The translations under genes and the position numbers were made by a program. A stretch of DNA of 64,000 nucleotides, taken from NCBI GenBank assembly GCA_006503535.1, contig QYRS01000001.1:1178001-1242000 (forward strand), given 5' to 3'. This DNA comes from Arthrinium phaeospermum. Lineage: Eukaryota; Ascomycota; Sordariomycetes; Amphisphaeriales; Apiosporaceae. The notes below the pieces were generated by a model. That model was not told the origin of the DNA, did not search any database, and saw nothing but the letters and a program-made list of their open reading frames with translations. This document shows positions 57,231 to 64,000 of the stretch, in pieces. How positions within the stretch are numbered: the stretch's first letter is position 1; each line of letters starts with the position of its first letter.

Positions 57231-57904
57231 ATGCTCATCCAGACCTTCGCCCTCTTCGCCGCCGCCCTGGGCGTTGCGGCCAAGCCGTTGGGACGTCCTG
57301 TGGTGACGGACACGCACCTTCGCCTACGGAAAGGGCATCAGCGGCCTCCCCATTGTCCGAGTCAAGGGTATGTCGCCCCTCGCCAGCAACACGCCTTTGG
57401 GCCAAGAACAGAATCTGACCACTGCGAATCTAGATGGTGCCTACTTGATGGGCAACGAATCCACTGCCGTGATGCCTCCCGTCCAAACGTGACCTGTATG
57501 TTGCCCCGAGAATCCGTGAGGTGACTTTGAACCGTTGGGAAAAGCAACTGACCTGACCCCTTCTTCCTTTGAACAGTCTCGTGCACCACCGAGAACCGTA
57601 CTCTGCAGTCGTCGACTGAGGGCCAGAGCGGGCAAAACGCCACCCAGGCCAACAACCTCTTCGGCTTCAACAAGGAGACGGGCCTGGCCGTGTTTGCCGA
57701 CCTGGACGACGCCGCCGTCAGCACGCAGGGCTTCATCTTCTTCGGCTCCATGCTCTTCGTCGACGTGGGCAAGAAGATGGAGGCCGCGTGGACGGCGCGC
57801 CGGGTCCAGGTCGAGGGCCAGTCCATGTTCGAGGTCAGCTGGAACTCGACGGCCGAGGATGCCTGCCCATCCAGCTCAACACGCGGGCTCCGATGCACCA
57901 GTAG
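57231..57904 (+). CDS. Small secreted protein of unknown function, two introns, frame breaks
   Basis: MLIQTFALFAAALGVAAKPLG is a clear signal peptide. The exons are about 57231-57367, 57434-57488 and 57577-57904, with GTATGT and GTGACC donors. The mature protein reads FAYGKGISGLPIVRVKDGAY, LMGNESTAVMPPVQT, SCTTENRTLQSSTEG, NNLFGFNKETGLAVFADLDD, FIFFGSMLFVDVGKKMEAAW and ends LNTRAPMHQ. One base is missing near 57312 and one in a C run near 57868; the exon 2/3 phase is also off by one. It has two Cys and several N-glycosylation sites (NES, NRT, NAT, NST). The family is not recognised; an extracellular role is inferred. Confidence 0.6.
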
Positions 57905-58008
57905 GCAACCAGGCTAGGAGGCCCTTGGGCCCTGGAAGACGAGGAGGAGGAGGAGGAGGAAGTGGTGGGGTGCTGCCATGCTGTCTATGCTGCGAGGTTC
58001 CAGCGAGA

Positions 58009-58109
58009 GGAACAGTAGGGTACGCGTGATGACTAAGGACCTCATATTCGACTTCATTGTGGAACAGTAGGGTACGCGTGATGACTAAGGACATATTCGA
58101 CTTCATTGT
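58009..58109. repeat. Tandem duplication, 52 and 49 bp
   Basis: Both copies begin ggaacagtagggtacgcg. They are identical except that copy 1 (58009-58060) carries an extra CTC after aaggac. Confidence 0.85.
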
Positions 58110-60840
58110 AGGATTGGAATGTTTGTTAGAGGTTCCCTTCATGATTTTATTCAATTCAATTCTATTCTTCTTATCACCATGCAACAGTTGGAATCTAATG
58201 ACAACTTGCACTCGAGTGGCCCTTAGCCTTTCCCCCGGTTGTCTCTTTAGTACGACAGTATCAATATAATTATATCGTCATGGCCCAATCCAGTAGTTTC
58301 GCTATGTCTTTTGAGAGTTCGACCCAGTGCCACGGTACGAGGCAGCAACTGCCCGTAGCCCCAAGCCAATATGATCTGCCATCAACTCCAAACTCCACGC
58401 CTTGGTGCCACCACTTCATGCATACTAACTTGCGTAAGAAAGTTTCACGAATGTTTATTCAGACGACGATGCTTGGCGCAGGAAGAGTTAAAAATAAACA
58501 AGCTGCGTCGTAAGGTGCGGCGTTACCCGCCATGGCAGTTCCCGGCATCAAAGTAAGCTACCCTGGGCTTTTGAGTTTGGCCGGGTTACCTTCACCTTCA
58601 CCAAAACACCTGCATGGTCAGGGGAATGAAACATATTTGCCCGACAAGGTCCCAAAAGGGGCTTAGCAACACAAAGCCTTTGCTGCTTCGAGGTTCAGCC
58701 ACGACTCTTCTGTCACCCTTATACCCTTGCCCTCGCTCCTGCTGCTACCTAAGAATGAATTGTGTCCCTTCCCACGATTCATACCAAGTCAGTCCGTTGA
58801 GCCTATATCCTGGGCCCGGTACTTTTTTTTCTTTGTCGGCAATATTTAACATGACAAGCAGCACACCATTGCATTATCATGACATTACGCGTTCGACGCG
58901 CGTCTTATTGATTAAGGGGGAAATTTCTTCACTACACACTCCCTCTGCTCTGCGTCGGCGGCACGTGGGCTACGACTTATCGGATTCGCCTGTCCAGCGA
59001 GGGCCTATAGGTGTGCGACTCGGGCAATCAGCAGTCAGCCTAGGCGAAGTCGGCGCGCTTCCGGGTCTCTCTCTCTCGCTTGGGGTCGTCCCTGTTGGGT
59101 ATTGACGATTCACGGCCACAGCGATGAAAGGAGTCATCGGATCTAGCAGCACCACTGTGAGCGACGACGACCACGAAAAGGTAGAGCTGAGCGAGGAGGA
59201 GGAGGAGGAGGAGGGGAGGAAGCAGGAGCAAGCCTCCGCGCGCCGACCTCGGCGGGGCGCACCGGCTGCTTCTCGAGCTGAGTTCCGCCCCGCCGGGTCG
59301 AACCCGGCAAGGGACACGCGTCACGGCGACGTCATGCTGTTATATCAGGAGTGAAGGTGAAAGTAGTGGTATCATCCCCTTGAGCGCTGAGTACAGCTCA
59401 AACAGCGGAGAAAACTCTTTTTATATGGTGAACCGATGGTGTATCCAATCAACTCTCGTGTATTCACCTCCAATTCTGGCTGCACGATGCGCCAGGTGGC
59501 CGATGCCCCCAATCAGATATTACAGAGCCTGGCTCCAGTTTTTGAGCTGAATTCAGCGCTCAAGGGGATAAGAGTTGGTGGGTCGATGAGCAGGTAGCAT
59601 CAGATCTGACTTGGATCGGACATGTGTACGATCTAGAATCAGTAGACCAGGAAGGATATAGTTGAAGTTCCTAAGGGTAGGGTGCAGATCATGCTATGGT
59701 TTCATGGACGTTACGCTACAGGCACTGTTTGGATGCTCACTCATTGTCAGTAGTCCGTCTCTCCCGTACCAGTATCCATCCATCGACGCCTGAACCTGCG
59801 ATACGCATACGGCGTTGTCATGGGGAAGCGGTTCTGTGTCCCTTAGGCTCGCTGGTTGGTTTCTCGAACTATTCATTACAAACGAAAAGATTGTGGGACG
59901 GCGTCAGCAACCTCGACGTCGAGTCATGGAACAAATATCGGTCGTTGAAAGACCAAATGACGGATTGGTGGTACCAAGCCTTTCCTCGGCGGTCCACGAG
60001 AGTGCCTAGGAAGTAGATCGCCCCTATTTCCTGTCTCCTTTGGGCCCTCCTCTCTACAACGGCGAGAAGAACTCTTTGGTAGTTCTGGCTGGTAGAGTAC
60101 TTGTAACTATTTGCGATCGACGAGGCCAAGTGCATTATTTCCCATTTTCTTCAGTATGTCTAGTTACAGAGCTCAGGAACCCAACGACCAATTCAAGCGG
60201 CTCAGTGATCATCAGGCAAATGCGATCAAGTATGGTGTTATTCTGACTAGATCACCGGGGGTGATGGGGCTTGCTTAGAGTGGGCGTCTGCTTATGAGGT
60301 CCGGACAGGCCAGAGTTGTGTTCTTGGGGGCAGTTGATCGTTAGGCAAGTGGTTGCGATCGCACGCTGCATGCATGGAGGTGGTCCGGTAAAGTATTCGA
60401 TAGGTTCGTATTGTGATCAGACTAGAAATAAAACGTGCACCGCCTCTCCAAGGCCTCTGTGCAGCCTCCACGAGGCTTCCTCGCAGCCTCACCCTACGTT
60501 CTGCCATACAGCTCTCTCATGTGCACAACCTACGCAAAACTGTCCGCCATACCCTCATGGAAGTCATGGAATCAAAAGAAACATTTGAACACACTTGATA
60601 TCGACCGACAGCAATGTCAAGAATTGTTTCTACCAGAGAGGCTTGCTTGGTATGGATCGAAAAGAAAAAGAAAGAAGGAAGAGGGAAGACATTGTTTGGC
60701 CCAGTTGGTTCCGGTTGATACCCTCATCTGCCACCGATCCATATCTGTTTGCTTTGGATAAACCATGAAAAAAAAGAGAGAAAAGAATAAAATGGCAAAA
60801 GCTCAGCTGCAAGCCCGGATCGGTGTTCCCTCCAATGCCC

Positions 60841-60940
60841 ATTGGCGGAATCGAACCCGGGTTGCAGCCTACGAAAACTCCCCAATCCAGGCGTCCCCGG
60901 AAAGAGAGGTTTTACTCCGAACAGACCACTCAGCCACTAT
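60841..60940 (-). tRNA. tRNA-like sequence (Ser/Leu-type boxes), probably pseudogene
   Basis: On the minus strand an A box TGGCTGAGTGG (60936-60926) is followed 67 bases later by a B box GGGTTCGATTCC (60858-60847). This is the spacing of a long-variable-arm tRNA. The T-arm stem and acceptor stem do not pair, so a functional tRNA is unlikely. It may be a decayed tRNA or a SINE-like fragment. Confidence 0.3.
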
Positions 60941-60981
60941 GTGAGGGGGGCTAGTCCCTTCACATTGTGGGTGTGAGTGCT

Positions 60982-61119
60982 GCTGGTAGGAACAGCTGTT
61001 ACTGGTAATTATAAGGCCTAGGTAGCTACCTATTGTTAGGTACGTAGCTAGCTGGTAGGAACAGCTGTTACTGGTAATTATAAGGCCTAGGTAGCTACCT
61101 ATTGTTAGGTACGTAGCTA
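60982..61119. repeat. 69-bp perfect tandem repeat with internal palindromes
   Basis: Two identical 69-bp units begin gctggtaggaacagctgtta. Each contains the palindrome TAGGTAGCTACCTA and related GTAGCTA words. Confidence 0.85.
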
Positions 61120-62182
61120 CATGTAACCAGATAGGCAGCTTAGGTACTGGGGGACGCGTTGCCCCGGGTGGTGTACCTCCTTCACAATCGCTTCACCTCA
61201 CCTCTGAATCACCTGCCTAAGAACAACAATCACCCAGGGCAGCTTACGCCCGTACCTAGCAGGGCTGTAGGAGGGTAGGCCACTACCACAGGCACCCTTG
61301 GAACCCTGAGAGTGGCTCGCTCACACTGCTCATCGAATTTGATGACAATTTAACTTCATGCTCTGATGATATCACTTACTGGACTGGCAAATGACATATC
61401 CATACTAATAGACAGTGACACCCCTCCTATTCCGCATGTCCAGCAGTTTTAGCTGTCCCTGCGTATCAGTCACGACCAAAGCAACGACAGTGCTAACGTC
61501 AGATTTGCAGAGGATTTTTGATCTTCTGGTCACGTCTTCTGGCTTCTTGAACACGCCATGGCTCGCAGACCGTCGTTACTTTCGCATCAGAATCTATCCC
61601 ACTGGGTACCAGACTGGCACATCAAGCCTTCCGGCACTTACTATGACATGAGTTCCTCGCAATGGATTAATAGGGTTTGCATTCCTGCTTGTAAGGGGGG
61701 AAAGGAAAGATGGTACAGCATGAGTGGCATGGATCTGACCTCCCCATTGACATATTTTCCGAGGCAATTGTAAGTTTGGCTAGTACAATGGATAATGTCG
61801 TGGCTAATTTAGACCTATTTGCTATCCGCGAATCTCTACTGGACTTGTCCGTGGACAATTTCGCTATCACACCGTACACGTTCGGCCTTGAATACGAGAC
61901 GATCATAGTCGCAGACCACCATGTGGCCCAATATCAGCACTCTGGCAGGGACCCAAATCATGGCTATCTGGACTCGAATGAAGGATGAGGGAGTCGGAAA
62001 AAGCTGGCGTGGGGAACTCGAATAAATATGCCAAAGTATCAACAATATGTGTGGCTGTACCGCACGACGCGTTCGATCTCATTGGTGGGTGTACCGTGGT
62101 TAGTCGAGAGCGGGCATATAGTGCCCATCACCGGACGATGACGATGGTCTGGCAGGCTTTCAGAAGCAATCTGAGACCGGCA

Positions 62183-62319
62183 GACTGATAATACAAAAAT
62201 TGTCTTACTTTAGCTCGACAGGTGAAAGTTGGTAGAGACACGTTAATGGCAGTGACTGATAATACAAAAATTGTCTTACTTTAGCTCGACAGGTGAAAGT
62301 TGGTAGAGACACGTTAATG
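62183..62319. repeat. 66-bp direct repeat, 5-bp spacer
   Basis: The units at 62183-62248 and 62254-62319 are identical, begin gactgataatacaaaaattg, and are separated by gcagt. Confidence 0.85.
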
Positions 62320-62478
62320 AACCATCTTTACTTCATACTTTTCCTCTTTCCCATAGCCTCTTCTGAACCAGCCATTACTCTAGGACACACACTCCTACGT
62401 ACAAGACGGTAACTAGATCATATGGAGGGTCGTTTCGATCCAGCCGGAATCTCCTGAGCCGGCTGAGACGGATAAATT

Positions 62479-64000
62479 TCAGCGGTAGTCTATGTGCAAG
62501 TCAACCATCTCGGTGTGTCCCAGCTCCATGGCCAACTGCACAACTTGCCCGCTGCGGAAGTGAAAGCGGGGCATCCGGTACGACGGTGCTGGTACTGGGT
62601 CCAGTTCTGAGCCCTCCTCCAAGCCTTCGTATTCCTTGTAGCCGTCAGCAAAGGCAGGGTCGCGATCGCTGACGCCTTGGTAGCCCTATTCGTGTCAGCC
62701 CCGTACTCGAGCAGCAATCGGACCAGCTCCACGTCGCTCAACCGAATCGCGCGGGGCAGCGGCACCAAGGAGTCGCACCGCACCAGCCTCGAGATGTTTC
62801 CGAACCCCACCTGACAATCTGGGCCGTTCTGCCGGGGCGGCTAGGGGGTTCATTCGCACAAGGCGCCGCTCTCCAGTAAGGCCCGGGCGACGGCCACATC
62901 CCCGCGACCCGCCGCCGAGCTCAGGGCAAGGGAGCGGGCGACGCGGTCGCTCCCGCGCATGACGATCTCGATAAGCTCCCGGCCGCCATTCCGCACCGCG
63001 TTGATCAGCGCGGGACCCTCGGCTTTGCGGCGCGTGCGGTCCGCGTCGGCGCCTGCGTCGAGAAAGAGATGGACCAGATCGGCACACTCGTGTTCCACGG
63101 CTCACTCCAGCAGCGGGATGTCGATTGAGAGCGGATCTTATTTAACGAACTGTGTACCGGGTATCGTCGTGTGGCCCAGGGTCGCGTCATCGAGTCTCAC
63201 ACCACCGAGCGCCAGAATCTGCGTGGCGATGCGCGTGCTGCGGTACTCCAACTCCAGCGCTGCCCGCCAGCGCCTCCGTCGACTTGTGCTCGCTTGGTCC
63301 ATCAGACCCGGCCTGGTCTTCCGTGGGATTGCACGACCTCGGGTCCTGACGGGGTTCACGACGCGGACTCCCATACCACGTTCCAGTCGTCTCGTTTCAT
63401 GTCGGGTAGCGCCCGATCTACAGACGATTTTACTACCATCTCTCGAGTCTGGGGAATGCCCTGCCGTATGATCCAGGTTTTGTCGAAGCTGAAGCTGCAG
63501 CCGAAGTCGACTTCCTGGTATATCTACCTGTGATGGCCGGCGCACCCCGTTTGAAGTACGCCTGCGGCAAGTGGGGCCCTTCAGCGTACCGGGCTCGATT
63601 CCGAACCCATGTCGCATGTTGCCAGGTCTGTAACGGCCGGTTTGCTTGAGCGGGAGCTCCTGCCAGTCTAACCTGCTGGAATAGGTATGGGACTGGATCT
63701 CGAGCGCCTCCTCTCGCCCCCAGTCGTTCGCGATCATTGGCAAGCAAGCAACCCACGAAGTCCTGGGCATCCGATGGGTGTTCTTTGGGGATTCACATGC
63801 TTTGGTCTGCGGAATGTTGTGAGTTGTCATCTGCGCCTTTGGGATGGTAGGATGGTAGCAGTCCCGTCAGCATCTCGTACAGAAACGCCCCCAACGTCCA
63901 CCAACCTGCCATGGCAGACTGAAAATCTTCCTGGGCCAGAAGCTCCAGTGCCGGGCAATGATAGACCCACGCATCAAGGCGCACCGTCAGCGCGGAGACG
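62479..64000 (-). pseudogene. AGC-type protein kinase fused to ankyrin repeats, 5' part outside window, in-frame stops
   Basis: Reading from the right edge, kinase subdomains VIII-IX (ELLAQEDFQSAMAGWWTLGA, then FLYEMLTGLLPSY) are followed by the XI region DAQDFVGCLLANDRERLGAR and an AGC-type tail (IQSHTYSSRLDWQELPLKQT). The same frame continues into ankyrin-like sequence (ADLVHLFLDAGADADRT, GRGDVAVARALLESGA, DVELVRLLLEYGADTNR) and ends EMVDLHIDYR at 62479. The Asp of the usual DWWxLG is Gly here. In-frame stops are seen at 63793, 63138, 63102, 62850 and 62841. A one-base deletion in a G run near 62697 also shifts the frame. The kinase active-site lysine and HRD/DFG motifs lie beyond base 64000. 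It is either a decayed gene or a badly read one. Confidence 0.6.

Larger units (their letters stand above)
57905..62478. other. Long gene-poor region with tandem duplications
   Basis: 4.5 kb holding three short direct duplications (58009-58109, 60982-61119, 62183-62319), a tRNA-like box pair at 60841-60936, GAG-rich low complexity at 59195-59220, and a GCCGGGT/ACCCGGC hairpin near 59290. No protein gene is supported. Confidence 0.45.

Noticed and set aside
59270..59310. B-box-like GGGTTCGACCC hairpin as a tRNA gene
   Set aside because: No A box lies at a suitable distance on the minus strand and no acceptor stem forms; it is a simple GC hairpin.
59124..59354. Glu-rich ORF as a gene
   Set aside because: It arises from a GAG repeat and has no conserved features.
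1..64000. Biosynthetic gene cluster or CRISPR-like array
   Set aside because: No synthase, regulator and transporter set lies together, and no regularly spaced repeats with unique spacers are present; this is eukaryotic DNA.

Overview
The window looks like nuclear DNA of a filamentous ascomycete, most likely a Sordariomycete. The evidence is short spliceosomal introns of about 50-95 bp with GTAAGT/GTATGT/GTACGT donors and CTAAC-type branch sites, GC-rich genes in AT-richer spacers, and a gene set typical of saprotrophic ascomycetes: an AA9 polysaccharide monooxygenase, an asco-laccase with a C-terminal DSGI plug, 2EXR-domain proteins, small secreted proteins and tandem SET-domain genes. These sit beside housekeeping genes (ChAP exomer subunit, OLA1 ATPase, GPN1 GTPase, RNA polymerase subunit RPB12).

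Layout. 1-2.2 kb: 3' part of a ChAPs exomer gene (+). 2.6-4.0 kb: serine hydrolase of the beta-lactamase/EstB fold (-). 5.6-6.6 kb: C2H2 zinc-finger protein (+). 8.8-9.1 kb: decayed ankyrin remnant, followed at 9.5 kb by a tRNA-like Pol III unit. 10.4-12.0 kb: OLA1 (+, seven exons). 13.2-13.9 kb: AA9 LPMO (+). 15.6-16.5 kb: 2EXR protein (+). 17.2-19.2 kb: type-B carboxylesterase (-). 20.2-24.0 kb: second 2EXR protein and two unrecognised genes (+). 24.2-25.1 kb: Ser/Thr-rich secreted, probably GPI-anchored protein (-). 25.9-28.8 kb: two tandem SET-domain genes (-). 29.7-30.6 kb: short-chain dehydrogenase (-). 30.9-31.1 kb: MITE-like element with perfect 33-bp inverted ends. 31.6-36 kb: compact housekeeping block with GPN1 (+), RPB12 (-), HIT protein (+) and aldo-keto reductase (-). 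37.2-40.9 kb: large secreted cysteine-containing protein (-). 41.9-44.7 kb: large membrane protein (-). 46.1-46.9 kb: four-TM protein (-). 49.2-49.9 kb: CIA30-domain protein (+). 53.4-55.1 kb: laccase (-). 57.2-57.9 kb: small secreted protein (+). 62.5 kb to the right edge: AGC-type kinase fused to ankyrin repeats (-), with several in-frame stops.

The main cross-cutting observation concerns sequence quality. Nearly every gene, including conserved OLA1 and GPN1, is broken by single-base shifts, mostly in homopolymer runs. In several genes the restored length is an exact multiple of three. Several near-identical tandem duplications (about 150-220 bp) differ between copies mainly by one-base run-length changes. 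Together these look like sequencing and assembly errors rather than gene death, so frame breaks here should not be read as pseudogenes without reads. The kinase-ankyrin gene and the 8.8-kb ankyrin remnant differ: they carry in-frame stops, compatible with real C-to-T decay. I see no clear biosynthetic cluster. The LPMO, laccase, carboxylesterase, serine hydrolase and aldo-keto reductase fit a plant-biomass or aromatic-compound lifestyle, but nothing in the layout shows that they are co-regulated.
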